Shown here: positions 23,333 to 33,720 of the stretch, one piece after another
Position numbering within the stretch: the first letter of the stretch is position 1
Layout of the letters: every line of letters starts with the position of its first letter
Assembly (NCBI GenBank): GCA_902513495.1
Contig: CABXNH010000002.1
Location: 21,746 to 85,745, forward strand
Length of the DNA stretch: 64,000 bases
Direction: 5' to 3'
Source of the DNA: an uncultured Gammaproteobacteria bacterium
Lineage (GTDB): Bacteria > Pseudomonadota > Gammaproteobacteria > PS1 > Pseudothioglobaceae
Notes under the pieces: model-generated
The model's input: the letters and a program-made list of their open reading frames with translations, nothing else
Told to the model about the DNA's origin: nothing
Database searches by the model: none
Made by a program: the position numbers and the translations under genes

Positions 23333-26100
23333 TAAGCAAACACCCTATTTTCACCTTTACCGGAGACATTTTCAATACATCTATCACATAGATCATCATG
23401 CGCCTTATTTTGACCAATTTCTGGGCGATGATGCCAACAACGAACACACTTTTGATGGTTACTTTTGTGAACTTTAATTGCGATTGAGCTATTAATCTCT
23501 TTTGCGTCTGATGGTTTGTCCGATAATTCATTGACCCTTGCTTCAGAGGTTATAAAGACAAATCTTAATTCACTCTTAAGGCCTAACAAGTTTTGATAAT
23601 TCTCATCTTTACAGTAAATATCAACTTCGGCATCAAGTGACGATCCTATGACCTTATTTTGCCTCATCTCTTCAAGCTCTTTTCTTAAATGCGTATTAAT
23701 ATCTCTGGAGGTCTCGATCACTGGATTATCAAAATTACCCTCTAGACCCTCATACCAGGTCTGAAGGAAAACACTTTCATTGCTAGCTCCTGGCAAAAAT
23801 TGCCATATTTCCTCTGAGGTAAATGTAAGGACGGGCGATAACCATCGTACCATTGCATGAGAGATATGAAATAATGCACTTTGAGCAGAGCGTCTCGCCA
23901 ATGATTCAGCCTGAGTCGTATATTGTCTATCCTTAATGACATCCAAATAAAAACCACCTAAATCGTTAGTACAAAAATTAAGGATAGCCTTCATAACAAA
24001 ATGAAAATTATAATTTTCGTACTCGTTAATAACTTGTTGCTGTAAATCATGCGTTTTTGACACAATCCATCGATCTAGAACGAGCATATTATTCATATCA
24101 ACTAAATCATTCTTTGGATTAAAGCCCTGCATATTTGCAAGCATAAAGCGCATAGTATTCCTAATTCTTCTATAGCTGTCTGCACTTCGGTTTAGAATTT
24201 CATCAGAAACGGTCATCTCTCCAGAGTAATCAGTACTTCCAATCCATAGCCTCAAAATATCAGCGCCTAAAGAGTTTACAACCTTTTGCGGGGGAATGAC
24301 ATTGCCAAGAGACTTACTCATCTTGTATCCATTTTGATCCACCGTAAAGCCATGAGTTAAAACCTGTTTGTATGGTGCTCTTTCATTAATAGCGCAAGAT
24401 GTTAAAAGAGATGATTGAAACCATCCTCGGTGCTGGTCTGAACCCTCAAGGTACATATCTGCCACATCACTTAAATAATTGCTTGCTTTTAAAACGGCAT
24501 AATGACTTACGCCAGAATCAAACCAAACATCTAGCGTATCAGTCGTTTTCTCGTAATCTTTGGCTTCAGAGCCTAAAACATCCTCTACTTGAAGTTTGAA
24601 CCAAGCCTCAATTCCATCAAGCTCAATTTTTTTGGCAACCACTTCAAACAAATTTTCAGTGTCAGGATGCAACTCTCCAGTATTTTTATTAATGAATAAA
24701 GTGATTGGAGAGCCCCAATATCTTTGACGCGAAATACACCAGTCTGGCCTATTGCCAACCATTAGTTCAATACGCTTTTGCCCCCAATCTGGAATCCACT
24801 TAACGTTCAGTATTTCATCGTTAACCTTATCTCTTAGGTTCTTTTGCGTCATTGAGACAAACCATTGCGGTGTTGCACGAAAAATAACTGGTGTTTTGTG
24901 TCTCCAGCAATGCGGATACGAGTGGGTGATAGGCTCATGTTTGACCAGCGTACCTTGAGTTTCTAGCAACTCCATAATCGTTGCATTAGCCTTAAAAATA
25001 AATTCTCCTGCTACGCCCTCGGTAGAATCTATAAATACACCTCTTCCATCTACAGGACAGTCTACAGGGAGGTTGTACTGCAAGCCAACTACATAATCAT
25101 CCTGGCCATGTGCTGGTGCGGTGTGAACGGCTCCAGTTCCAGTTTCAGTGGTCACATGATCTCCAAGAATGACTGGGACTTGTTTGTCATAAAAGGGATG
25201 CTGAAGCATGATCCCCTCAAGTTCAGAGCCTTTATATGTTCTGCTTAGTTTTTTGAAGTCTTTGATTCCATATCTTTCGAGAGAAGATTCAATCAAATCT
25301 TCAGACAAAATATAGAAAGTCTTGCCGACATCGACCAAAGCATAATTAAGATCAGGATGAAGTGAAACAGCTTCATTAGCTGGCAATGTCCAAGGCGTTG
25401 TGGTCCAGATAATAAGGGCTACAGGTTTATCATTTCCAAAAAAATCACCAACAACGTTGAACGCAACATCAACTGTATCAGAGCCTTTATCTTTGTACTC
25501 TACTTCAGCTTCAGCGAGTGCAGATGAGCATTCTGTACACCAATGAACAGGTTTAAATCCTTTAGCAAGATGGCCATTTTTAACAATTTTTCCAAGTGCA
25601 CGAACAATATCAGCTTCATATTTAAAGTTTTTAGTTAAGTAAGGATTATCCCAATCACCAAAAATTCCTAAACGCTTAAAATCAACTTTTTGTTTTTCGA
25701 TTTGCTTGTCTGCGTATTCTCTGCAGGCAGCTCGAAACTCGTCAGCAGAAATTTTATGTCCAACTTTTCCTTTCTTTTTTTCAACCATGTGCTCAATTGG
25801 AAGCCCATGACAATCCCACCCAGGGACATAAGGCGCGTCATAGCCCGACAAGGTTTTGCTTTTAACTATGACATCTTTAAGGACTTTGTTAACAGCATGT
25901 CCGATATGAATATCACCATTTGCATACGGGGGTCCATCATGCAAAACAAATAATGGCTTACCTTTAAATTTTTGACGAATTTGTTGATTAATATCTTTGT
26001 CTTGCCATTCTTTAAGGAAAGACCCTTCTCGATTTGCCAAGTTAGCCTTCATTGGAAAATCAGTAGCAGGTAAATTTAAGGTGTTTTTGTAGTCAGACAT
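23332..26100 (-). CDS. ileS: Isoleucyl-tRNA synthetase
   Basis: 922 aa; [18 protein letters not shown] (HIGH), KMSKSLGN (KMSKS), C-terminal zinc site [14 protein letters not shown]. Confidence 0.99.
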   Translation of the reverse strand: MSDYKNTLNLPATDFPMKANLANREGSFLKEWQDKDINQQIRQKFKGKPLFVLHDGPPYANGDIHIGHAVNKVLKDVIVKSKTLSGYDAPYVPGWDCHGLPIEHMVEKKKGKVGHKISADEFRAACREYADKQIEKQKVDFKRLGIFGDWDNPYLTKNFKYEADIVRALGKIVKNGHLAKGFKPVHWCTECSSALAEAEVEYKDKGSDTVDVAFNVVGDFFGNDKPVALIIWTTTPWTLPANEAVSLHPDLNYALVDVGKTFYILSEDLIESSLERYGIKDFKKLSRTYKGSELEGIMLQHPFYDKQVPVILGDHVTTETGTGAVHTAPAHGQDDYVVGLQYNLPVDCPVDGRGVFIDSTEGVAGEFIFKANATIMELLETQGTLVKHEPITHSYPHCWRHKTPVIFRATPQWFVSMTQKNLRDKVNDEILNVKWIPDWGQKRIELMVGNRPDWCISRQRYWGSPITLFINKNTGELHPDTENLFEVVAKKIELDGIEAWFKLQVEDVLGSEAKDYEKTTDTLDVWFDSGVSHYAVLKASNYLSDVADMYLEGSDQHRGWFQSSLLTSCAINERAPYKQVLTHGFTVDQNGYKMSKSLGNVIPPQKVVNSLGADILRLWIGSTDYSGEMTVSDEILNRSADSYRRIRNTMRFMLANMQGFNPKNDLVDMNNMLVLDRWIVSKTHDLQQQVINEYENYNFHFVMKAILNFCTNDLGGFYLDVIKDRQYTTQAESLARRSAQSALFHISHAMVRWLSPVLTFTSEEIWQFLPGASNESVFLQTWYEGLEGNFDNPVIETSRDINTHLRKELEEMRQNKVIGSSLDAEVDIYCKDENYQNLLGLKSELRFVFITSEARVNELSDKPSDAKEINSSIAIKVHKSNHQKCVRCWHHRPEIGQNKAHDDLCDRCIENVSGKGENRVFA

Positions 26101-26212
26101 TCTGGCGTATATTATTTCTATCTAAAAACGCCATTATACTTGACACATAAGGTATATCAAGATTGATAATCTCTTGAAAATGTAAATTAAAACTTCTAAA
26201 AAAGGTACTGAT

Positions 26213-26947
26213 TTAACTTTGTAAATTAACTGACTTTAGGAGTGCTTGTACCTGTTTCGGTTTGAGATATTCTGATTGATTTGCACGCAATTTTTCAGGC
26301 AAACGAATATCGCTAAATCTTGTTCTAATAAGTCGAGAAACTTTAAAATCTAATGCCTCCCATAGCCTTCTTACCTCTCTTTTTCTGCCCTCTCTAACGA
26401 CTACATGGTACCATCGGTTAGCACCCTCCCCACCTCCAAGAGTGACTCTATGAAATTTTGCAAAGCCATCATCTAACTCTATGCCGGATTTGAGCTGTTT
26501 GATGTGATCGTCTTCTACCTTGCCCAAAACGCGAACTGCATACTCCCTATCTATTTCTGAACTGGGATGCATTAATTTATTAGCTAAGTCTCCATTATTG
26601 GTGAACAGAAGTAGCCCTGAAGTATTCAGATCCAAACGACCTACCATAACCCATCGCGTATTCTCAGGTAGGAAGTCAAAAACACTCTTTCGACCCTCTT
26701 CATCCTTGTTTGAGCATATAACGCCGGCTTGTTTATTTAGTATCAGTACTTTTGTTTCTTCCTCTGCATAGCGCTGAAGATCTATTAATCTTCCATCAAT
26801 AGTTACTCTATCTGTTATAAGAGCTTTATCGCCGAGCTTTGCTTCTTGATTATTTGTTGAAATTCTACCTTGCTCAATTAATCTTTCTGCCCAGCGCCTT
26901 GAGCCGTACCCAGCATTTGCAATGAGTTTTTGTAATCTTTCAGACAT
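26213..26947 (-). CDS. rluB: 23S rRNA pseudouridine synthase RluB-like
   Basis: S4 domain RLQKLIANAGYGSRRWAERLIEQGRI; GRLDLNTSGLLLFTNNGDLANKLMHP; RQGRKREVRRLWEAL-like VREGRKREVRRLWEAL. Confidence 0.9.
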   Translation of the reverse strand: MSERLQKLIANAGYGSRRWAERLIEQGRISTNNQEAKLGDKALITDRVTIDGRLIDLQRYAEEETKVLILNKQAGVICSNKDEEGRKSVFDFLPENTRWVMVGRLDLNTSGLLLFTNNGDLANKLMHPSSEIDREYAVRVLGKVEDDHIKQLKSGIELDDGFAKFHRVTLGGGEGANRWYHVVVREGRKREVRRLWEALDFKVSRLIRTRFSDIRLPEKLRANQSEYLKPKQVQALLKSVNLQS

Positions 26948-26963
26948 AAATTTATAGCTTTAT

Positions 26964-28163
26964 TTAGTAGGTTATACCCATGGCGTCTCGAACTTCGTCC
27001 ATAGTAGTTTTTGCCACTATTCGTGCTCGTTCAGAGCCGTCAAAGATTATTTCCTGAATTAGATTAGGGTTTGACTCATACTTCATTATTTCTTCTTGAA
27101 TAGGCTCTAATTCAGAATTGATAGAGTCTACAATCGTCTTTTTACACTCTATACACCCTATTTTGGCTTTAGTACAGCCTTCCTTTACCCAACTCAAAGT
27201 TTCATCGGTGGAATATATTTGATGCATTTGCCAAACAGGGCATTTATTTGGATCTCCAACATCTGTTAGTTTAATACGTGCTGGATCTGTTGGCATTCTA
27301 TTCACCTTTTGCTTAACTGATTCAGGCTCTTCCCTTAATGAGATCGTATTATTGTAAGACTTAGACATTTTTTGTCCATCCAAACCAGGCATTTTTGATG
27401 CTTTCGTGAGCAGCGCTTCGGGCTCAGTGAGTATGATTTTTCCCAAACCTTCTATAAATCCAAGTAGTCTTTCTCTATCGCCTAGAGTGATGTTTTGTTG
27501 TTCTCCAAGCAGAGCTTTTGCCTTTACCAGTGATTCATCATCACCCGTCTCTTGATAAGCTTTTCGAAGCTCTCTATAAAGTTTGGACTGCTTCTTTCCC
27601 ATCTTACCAATCGCTAATTCAGCTTTCTCTTCAAAATCAGATTCTCTGCCATAAACATAATTAAAGCGCCTTGCAACCTCTCTAGTAAACTCAACATGCG
27701 CAACTTGATCTTCACCGACAGGAACAAGGCCAGCCTTATAAATTAATATGTCGGCACTTTGAAGAAGTGGGTAACCTAAAAAACCATAGGTTGATAAGTC
27801 CTTAGATTTCAACTTTTCTTGCTGATCCTTGAATGACGGGACTCTCTCTAGCCAGCTAAGAGGGGTTGTCATGGATAAAAGCAAATGAAGCTCTGCGTGC
27901 TCAGGCACTTTTGATTGAACGAATAGGGTTGCAGTGTTTGGATTAAGGCCAGTCGCCAGCCAGTCAATAACCATATCTGAGACGTTTTTTTCTAGATCAA
28001 TCCTGTCAGAATAGTGAGTTGTGAATGCATGCCAATCAGCTACAAAATAATAAGAATCATACTCATTTTGAAGTCTTGCCCAGTTTTTAAGAACACCATG
28101 GTAATGCCCAAGATGAAGTTGGCCTGTTGGACGCATTCCAGATAGTACGCGATGATCTTTCAT
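26964..28163 (-). CDS. trpS: Tryptophanyl-tRNA synthetase
   Basis: LSGMRPTGQLHLGHYHGVLKNW; GQKMSKSYNNTI; 399 aa. Confidence 0.97.
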   Translation of the reverse strand: MKDHRVLSGMRPTGQLHLGHYHGVLKNWARLQNEYDSYYFVADWHAFTTHYSDRIDLEKNVSDMVIDWLATGLNPNTATLFVQSKVPEHAELHLLLSMTTPLSWLERVPSFKDQQEKLKSKDLSTYGFLGYPLLQSADILIYKAGLVPVGEDQVAHVEFTREVARRFNYVYGRESDFEEKAELAIGKMGKKQSKLYRELRKAYQETGDDESLVKAKALLGEQQNITLGDRERLLGFIEGLGKIILTEPEALLTKASKMPGLDGQKMSKSYNNTISLREEPESVKQKVNRMPTDPARIKLTDVGDPNKCPVWQMHQIYSTDETLSWVKEGCTKAKIGCIECKKTIVDSINSELEPIQEEIMKYESNPNLIQEIIFDGSERARIVAKTTMDEVRDAMGITY

Positions 28164-28196
28164 TTTATTTAATTAAGGATTAAATGTTTAATTGCA

Positions 28197-28889
28197 TTAT
28201 CCCATAGATTGGCTATAGCTTTCTAAGCCATCTAAAACCAAATTATCAAAGAATTCAATAGAGTCAGGCAGCTCTTGTTTAATTTCTTTTATCATACCTC
28301 CACAAATAGCAATAATCCCATCAGAGAAGTTGGATTGAAAACTTTCAATTTGATAATTGATAGCACTAATCATCATTGCATAGGTTCCATGCTCCCATGC
28401 ATCATCAGTATTATTAGCTAAATCTTTTGAACCAGAGGTTAAATTACTCGTTTTAAACTTTTCAAAACTCCATCTTAGAGAACTCAGACCTGGCATTATT
28501 AGGCCGCCTTGATGCATTCCATTCTTATCAATCACATCACAGGTAATCGCGCTTCCAATATCAATTACCAAAAGTGGCTTATTGGGGAAATGGTTTATTG
28601 CGCCTAACATAGCAGCAAATCGATCTGCGCCTAACTTGGAAGGATCTTCATATGAAAGCGTAAGATTTCCAAATTTCTTTTGAGGTTTTATAATGTTTAT
28701 TGTCTCAAAATGAGTCGATATTTCCTGAACAATATCTGAATGAGCCACAGCACTAAGCCAAGCAATATTTGTTTGGTTAAGTGCTTTTATTGAAAAATTT
28801 TCTATACCCTCTGAAAAAACTTTTGAATCACCCGTTCGCCATTTAACAGCAGAGTTTCCAATGTCTATAAAAAGGTTAGATTGGGACAT
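28197..28889 (-). CDS. coaX: Type III pantothenate kinase
   Basis: MSQSNLFIDIGNSAVKWR, GADRFAAMLGA, VIDIGSAITCDVI; ATG at 28889 preferred over track start 28937. Confidence 0.92.
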   Translation of the reverse strand: MSQSNLFIDIGNSAVKWRTGDSKVFSEGIENFSIKALNQTNIAWLSAVAHSDIVQEISTHFETINIIKPQKKFGNLTLSYEDPSKLGADRFAAMLGAINHFPNKPLLVIDIGSAITCDVIDKNGMHQGGLIMPGLSSLRWSFEKFKTSNLTSGSKDLANNTDDAWEHGTYAMMISAINYQIESFQSNFSDGIIAICGGMIKEIKQELPDSIEFFDNLVLDGLESYSQSMG

Positions 28890-30255
28890 CAAAAAGTGCT
28901 GAATTAATCCAAAGATGGACCAAAATACTTGCAGCATATCCTAAGGCAATCGCCCAAATCCATTTTAGATGTGACACAAAAGTATAGTAGCCTTTTGATT
29001 GTCCCATTAACGCAACACCAGCCGCAGAGCCAATTGATAGTAGACTTCCACCAACTCCTGCTGTCAATGTAACCAATAACCATTGTCCTAGTGACATATC
29101 TGGAGTCATTGTTAACACTGCAAACATGACTGGTATGTTATCCACAATCGCAGATAAAATTCCAACTAATACGTTAGCATAAGTAGCACCTAGCTGAACA
29201 TACATGGCTTCCGATACAAGCGCTAGATAACCCATAAAGCCTAAGCCGCCAACACTCACTATGACGCCAAAGAAGAATAGCAACGTGTCCCACTCTGCTC
29301 TAGAGACATTTTTAAAGATATCAAATTTTTCTGAGATTGGATCATTAGGGTTGTAACCACGTTTTACAAAATAACTAATAACCATTAAGTAACCCAGACC
29401 GGTCATCATGCCCATTGCAGGAGGAAGATGTAAGAAATTATGGAAGCTTACTGCAGTCGCAATCGTTAATAGAAACATAAATGTAATTAAAACGCCGCCC
29501 ATTTTAATGTCAACTTGCTCATCAATTATCTTAGGCTTTTCATTTTTAATCGCAAAATGCATAATTCCAGCAGGTATAAGGAAATTAACCAAAGATGGAA
29601 GGAATAAGCTAAAGAACTGCTGAAAATCAACGAGGCCTTTCTGCCAGACCATTAGAGTTGTAATGTCCCCAAATGGGCTGAATGCACCGCCAGCATTTGC
29701 AGCAACAACAATATTAACAAAAGCAATTGAAATAAAACGCGCATTTCCAGCCCCAACTGCCAATACCACAGCGCCCATTACTAAGGCAGTAGTAAGATTA
29801 TCTGCAATTGGTGACATAAAGAATGCTATAAAACCTGTAAGCCAGAAGAGCTGCCTGTAACTAAATCCTTTTGATATAAGCCATACCTTTAATTTTTCAA
29901 AAACAAGACGTTCACGCATCGCCTCAATATAAGTCATTGCCACTAAAAGGAACAAGAATAACTCTGCGTACTCTAAAAAATTATGCCTGACAGCAGCTTC
30001 AGCTGCATGTGGTATACCTTCGGATGCATAAACCCAGCCAATAATTCCCCATATAATTCCAGCAACTAAAATCACTGGCTTAGATTTTCGGAAATGGGTG
30101 AATTCTTCGAGCATAACAAATGCATATGCTATGACAAACAAAATAACGGCTAAGTAACCCGCCCAATGACTTGTTAAATCAAGAGTGGTGACATCAGAAA
30201 CAGCAAAACTAAGGCTTGGAATTAATCCGATTAATATAAGTAAAATTTTATTCAT
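28876..30255 (-). CDS. nhaD: Na+/H+ antiporter NhaD
   Basis: 459 aa polytopic protein; FFMSPIADNLTTALVMGAV, NAGGAFSPFGDITTLMVWQKG. Confidence 0.92.
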   Translation of the reverse strand: MNKILLILIGLIPSLSFAVSDVTTLDLTSHWAGYLAVILFVIAYAFVMLEEFTHFRKSKPVILVAGIIWGIIGWVYASEGIPHAAEAAVRHNFLEYAELFLFLLVAMTYIEAMRERLVFEKLKVWLISKGFSYRQLFWLTGFIAFFMSPIADNLTTALVMGAVVLAVGAGNARFISIAFVNIVVAANAGGAFSPFGDITTLMVWQKGLVDFQQFFSLFLPSLVNFLIPAGIMHFAIKNEKPKIIDEQVDIKMGGVLITFMFLLTIATAVSFHNFLHLPPAMGMMTGLGYLMVISYFVKRGYNPNDPISEKFDIFKNVSRAEWDTLLFFFGVIVSVGGLGFMGYLALVSEAMYVQLGATYANVLVGILSAIVDNIPVMFAVLTMTPDMSLGQWLLVTLTAGVGGSLLSIGSAAGVALMGQSKGYYTFVSHLKWIWAIALGYAASILVHLWINSALFDVPI

Positions 30256-31075
30256 TGTTTATTTTTTCTAGTTTAGGTCCATTTTTATTATTAAGCGTTA
30301 TCTCTTCATCTATTAGGTCTACATCGAGTGTAGCTAAGCAATAAAATAACGAATTATATTTTACCTTAGATACAACAATTCCACTACCTTTATACCGATC
30401 ACCTCTTGCCAAAGCATTCTTTGAGGTTGCACAAAATAGTGAGTCACCAACAGACATCTCTTGATCAGCTCTAAAAGAAAATAATCGACGTTTTGCTGAA
30501 CCTAAATAATGAAGTCGAGCAACGACTTCTTGCCCTGGATAGCAGCCTTTTGAAAAACTCACACCCAATTCATCGATATCTAAATTAAGCATTTGAGGAA
30601 CCAGTTTTTCACTAGTATTTAAATATATTTCTGGAATTTGAGAATCAATACAAGCCTTTTTCCATTCATCATCATTATGATTAATTTCTTTATTCATCTC
30701 ACCAGAAGAAACAATTAAGAGTGACATACCTTCATTCATTGAATATGCATTAGAATGACTTTCATTAATTAAACCAATCTGATTATATTGTTCTGAGATA
30801 TCTTCTATTACTACATCTGACATAATGACAAACATTTGAAGTCTTGAAGTAACTTTTTCACTAAGTTCAGCTGGAAAAGATAGAATAAAATAATCATTTA
30901 AACGCATGACCCAGAAGAGGACTAATATTTTTCCTTGGTGTTGGCAATAAACATTAAATTGTATTTTTGAATTATCTAGCTTATTAATATTATTGCTCAG
31001 CTGATTTTGAAGAAATAACTCTGAATCAGATCCTGATATCTTTATTAATGTTCTGTCATTTAGAAGAAGTTTCAT
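30248..31075 (-). CDS. Folate-binding YgfZ/GcvT-like protein
   Basis: KGCYPGQEVVARLHYLGSAKRRLF, the YgfZ signature K-G-C-Y-x-G-Q-E. Confidence 0.9.
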   Translation of the reverse strand: MKLLLNDRTLIKISGSDSELFLQNQLSNNINKLDNSKIQFNVYCQHQGKILVLFWVMRLNDYFILSFPAELSEKVTSRLQMFVIMSDVVIEDISEQYNQIGLINESHSNAYSMNEGMSLLIVSSGEMNKEINHNDDEWKKACIDSQIPEIYLNTSEKLVPQMLNLDIDELGVSFSKGCYPGQEVVARLHYLGSAKRRLFSFRADQEMSVGDSLFCATSKNALARGDRYKGSGIVVSKVKYNSLFYCLATLDVDLIDEEITLNNKNGPKLEKINNE

Positions 31076-31145
31076 TAGATTTTTATTAATTGCGTGGCAA
31101 TATTTTAAACATTTTTAATCAGAATTATTTTCCATTGGACAAAAA

Positions 31146-31169
31146 AAACCCAGGGCTCGCCCTGGGTTT
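31146..31169 (-). terminator. Rho-independent terminator downstream of the porin-like gene
   Basis: AAACCCAGGG-CTCG-CCCTGGGTTT perfect stem; A-tract at 31141-31148 gives poly-U on the minus strand. Confidence 0.9.
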
Positions 31170-31211
31170 CAATACTAACTTAGATAAGTTAACTGTTCAA
31201 ACTAAACGAAT

Positions 31212-32063
31212 TTAGAATGCAACAGAAGCCTTAAGAGTTAGTGAACTATCAAACGTGTTATACGTTGCAGATAATGCAGCACCTGAAGTCAGGTCACGCG
31301 CAACAGCGATTGTAGTGTAAGCATCTTTCTGTGCAGTTGAGTACTTAGTAGCAGTAGTAGAAGCTGCCGCAGCACGCTCTGCAGTGTGAGTTACAACTAC
31401 AGTGTTACCAGTAACACCAAATGTAGCAGATACAGACTTATCACTTCCAACAGTTACTGCAGTTCCAGCAACAGTTGTACCAATAGTCCACTCAGTAGCA
31501 CCAGCATCATTAGTCAAGCTAACGTCCATACCAGCAATGCTTGCAGAACCTACAGTCTTGTCAGCACCATCTTGGATAGTGTGTGCTAATGTAACACCTG
31601 ACCATGTACCTGAAACAGTTACATCACCAGAGTCATCTAGGCCGATAGTAGCGTCACCAACTGGAGCATCTAAGCTTACAGTTACACTTCTGTTGTCACC
31701 ACTGTCTGCTATAAGACCACCAGCAGTTACTGTAGTAGCTGCATCATTTTCATCATACATATCAGCAGAAATAGTTACTGGACCAATAGTAGTAGCCAAT
31801 ACTGCAGAAGTAACACTTACATCGTTATTGTTCACAGTAGTTGAAGCTGAACCATCAGTACCGCCATCAATGTCCATAGACGTTGTATAAGTAGTTGCGC
31901 CTGCCGTACCAGTAATGGTTAGGTCAGCATCGTACGAAGTAGCAGATGCAGCAGAACCGTTATCATCATATGATACAGAAGCCGCTCCACTTAGTGCGAT
32001 AGCACCCATAGCAGAAGTAGAAGCTACAGCTGTTGTCGCGAATAGTGCGATTAGTTTTTTCAT
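31212..32063 (-). CDS. Signal-peptide-bearing porin-like outer-membrane protein (Thr/Ala/Ser/Asp-rich)
   Basis: MKKLIALFATTAVASTSAMGAIALSGAASVSYDD signal peptide; alternating short beta-like segments; C-terminal ...LTLKASVAF with terminal Phe; SD-like GGAG upstream of ATG 32063. Confidence 0.75.
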   Translation of the reverse strand: MKKLIALFATTAVASTSAMGAIALSGAASVSYDDNGSAASATSYDADLTITGTAGATTYTTSMDIDGGTDGSASTTVNNNDVSVTSAVLATTIGPVTISADMYDENDAATTVTAGGLIADSGDNRSVTVSLDAPVGDATIGLDDSGDVTVSGTWSGVTLAHTIQDGADKTVGSASIAGMDVSLTNDAGATEWTIGTTVAGTAVTVGSDKSVSATFGVTGNTVVVTHTAERAAAASTTATKYSTAQKDAYTTIAVARDLTSGAALSATYNTFDSSLTLKASVAF

Positions 32064-32373
32064 TTTATTCTCCATTTAGAATATTTAATTGTTGGTTATC
32101 CCAACACCCTTTTGCTATTCTTACAAATAACAATGCGTACATAATAATGATATTACACAGCTTTGTCAATGAAAATTTGAAAAATAAATACAAATAGTTG
32201 TATTTTTTCAACAATTTATCCAATTTAAACTATAAATCCTTTATATATAAGGTTTATTAATAGTATTTTTTTTCAATAAATAAGGTTTTTTTGCTTATAT
32301 AAGACGAATAAACAGGCAAACATTGATAGCTTAATTAAGAATAGTTGATTAATTGCAACTTTACTAAATACTT

Positions 32374-32402
32374 AAAAAAAACCGGGATAAGCCCGGTTTT
32401 TT
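32374..32402 (-). terminator. Rho-independent terminator
   Basis: AAAAAAACCGGG-ATAA-GCCCGGTTTTTT; lies just downstream of the 32425-33036 minus-strand gene and could also act on the plus strand. Confidence 0.88.
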
Positions 32403-32424
32403 CAATAATTATCATAAAGTACAA

Positions 32425-33036
32425 TTAAAACAAGTAGCCACCATGTCCTGCGCCAATCATGCAAAGAAGCATTGGTACTGACAAAACGACATTAGTTCTA
32501 GAAGCCATTGCTGCTGTGAACTTAGCGCTAGCTATTTCTTCAGCACTTGCCTCAACTATTCCGAGCACCTTTTTTTGGTTTGGCCAAATAAGGATCCATA
32601 CATTAAATAGCATAATTGTCCCCATCCAGGCACCCAAACTCATCATGGGGCCTGCTGGTGCTTGAAAAATAAAAGTTTTAAAAAATCCATACTGAGGCGA
32701 GATAGATAGGGCCCATGCGCCTGTAAGCCATGTGGCAGCAGCAGCCATACGAAACCAGAGAAGAGCTCTAGGTGCAACATACTTTCCAATTGCAGCTGGA
32801 CCAGGGCCTCCTTCGTCTGCTAATGCATCAGCTAGCGCTGGCACCTGTACAAAGTTAAAATAATATAATAAGCCAATCCAGGTAACTCCAAAAATTGCAT
32901 GGAGCCAAACGCTTAGATTTCTTCCAATCAAAGACGAGTTTTCAGGTGAAACATAAATAGCAACAAGGATGGCTAATACAAAGCCGCTAATAATAGTGCC
33001 TTTTACAGATGTTAATGGATTCATAGTTTTACTCAT
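32425..33036 (-). CDS. Urate hydroxylase PuuD / Urate_ox_N-like membrane protein
   Basis: LSVWLHAIFGVTWIGLLYYFNFVQVPAL...MWFRM-type RALLWFRMAAAATWLTG...MMSLGAWMGTIMLFNVWILIWPNQKKVLG; start codon ambiguous (33057, 33036 or 33024). Confidence 0.8.
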   Translation of the reverse strand: MSKTMNPLTSVKGTIISGFVLAILVAIYVSPENSSLIGRNLSVWLHAIFGVTWIGLLYYFNFVQVPALADALADEGGPGPAAIGKYVAPRALLWFRMAAAATWLTGAWALSISPQYGFFKTFIFQAPAGPMMSLGAWMGTIMLFNVWILIWPNQKKVLGIVEASAEEIASAKFTAAMASRTNVVLSVPMLLCMIGAGHGGYLF

Positions 33037-33150
33037 TGTTTGTTCAAAAGTTAACATTATAAATAGTTCATGATTTAGTGAGTTGCTTTTTACTCATTTA
33101 TCTTACTGAATAAGATATACTCAAACTTTTTATATAGAAGGAAATAATTA

Positions 33151-33714
33151 ATGACTTTTAAAGTAAATAGGCCTTTATCAATATTATTAATGATTTTAGC
33201 TTCTTTTTCAATAACCCCGACAAATGCTCTTGATATTCCTAACACCATGGAGTACCAAGGCACAAAACTCACACTTAATGGGCACGGCCCTCGAGTAAAA
33301 ATGTTTATGAAGGTCTATGAAAATAGTCTTTATCTTCAGTCTTCCAATTCCAATGCCGAAGAAATAATGAGCGATGACGCCCCAATGGCTATTCGTATCG
33401 ATGTTACATCTTCATTAGTTACGGTTGACGCTATGAAAAATGCGTTGAATGAAGGCCTAGAAAAATCAACTGGTAACAATATTGTGCCTATTCAGAAAGA
33501 GGTCGACCAGCTAACTTCAACGTTTAATAGTGATGTTAGTAATGGTGATTATTATGAATTTATATACCTACCTGACGCGGGTACAAATGTCCTTAAGAAT
33601 TCTGAATATATTGACACAATCCCAGGAATTGAATTCAAAAAAGCTTTTTTTGGAATCTGGATTTCAGAAAACCCTATCCAAAAAAATCTTAAGAAAGCCA
33701 TGCTTGGAGGCTAA
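33151..33714 (+). CDS. Chalcone isomerase-like family secreted protein
   Basis: Signal peptide, then LTLNGHGPRVKMFMKVYENSLYL...FKKAFFGIWISENPIQKNLKKAMLG. Confidence 0.8.
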   Translation: MTFKVNRPLSILLMILASFSITPTNALDIPNTMEYQGTKLTLNGHGPRVKMFMKVYENSLYLQSSNSNAEEIMSDDAPMAIRIDVTSSLVTVDAMKNALNEGLEKSTGNNIVPIQKEVDQLTSTFNSDVSNGDYYEFIYLPDAGTNVLKNSEYIDTIPGIEFKKAFFGIWISENPIQKNLKKAMLGG

Positions 33715-33720
33715 TTCATT

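Noticed and set aside
26964-28163. TrpS longer than the common form (399 aa) as an anomaly
   Set aside because: Long-form TrpS proteins occur in several proteobacteria; HIGH- and KMSKS-type motifs are intact.
31386-31890. Plus-strand ORFs (67 and 162 aa) antisense to the porin-like gene
   Set aside because: They mirror the biased codons of the minus-strand gene; no recognisable domain or ribosome-binding site, and the minus-strand frame has a signal peptide and SD.
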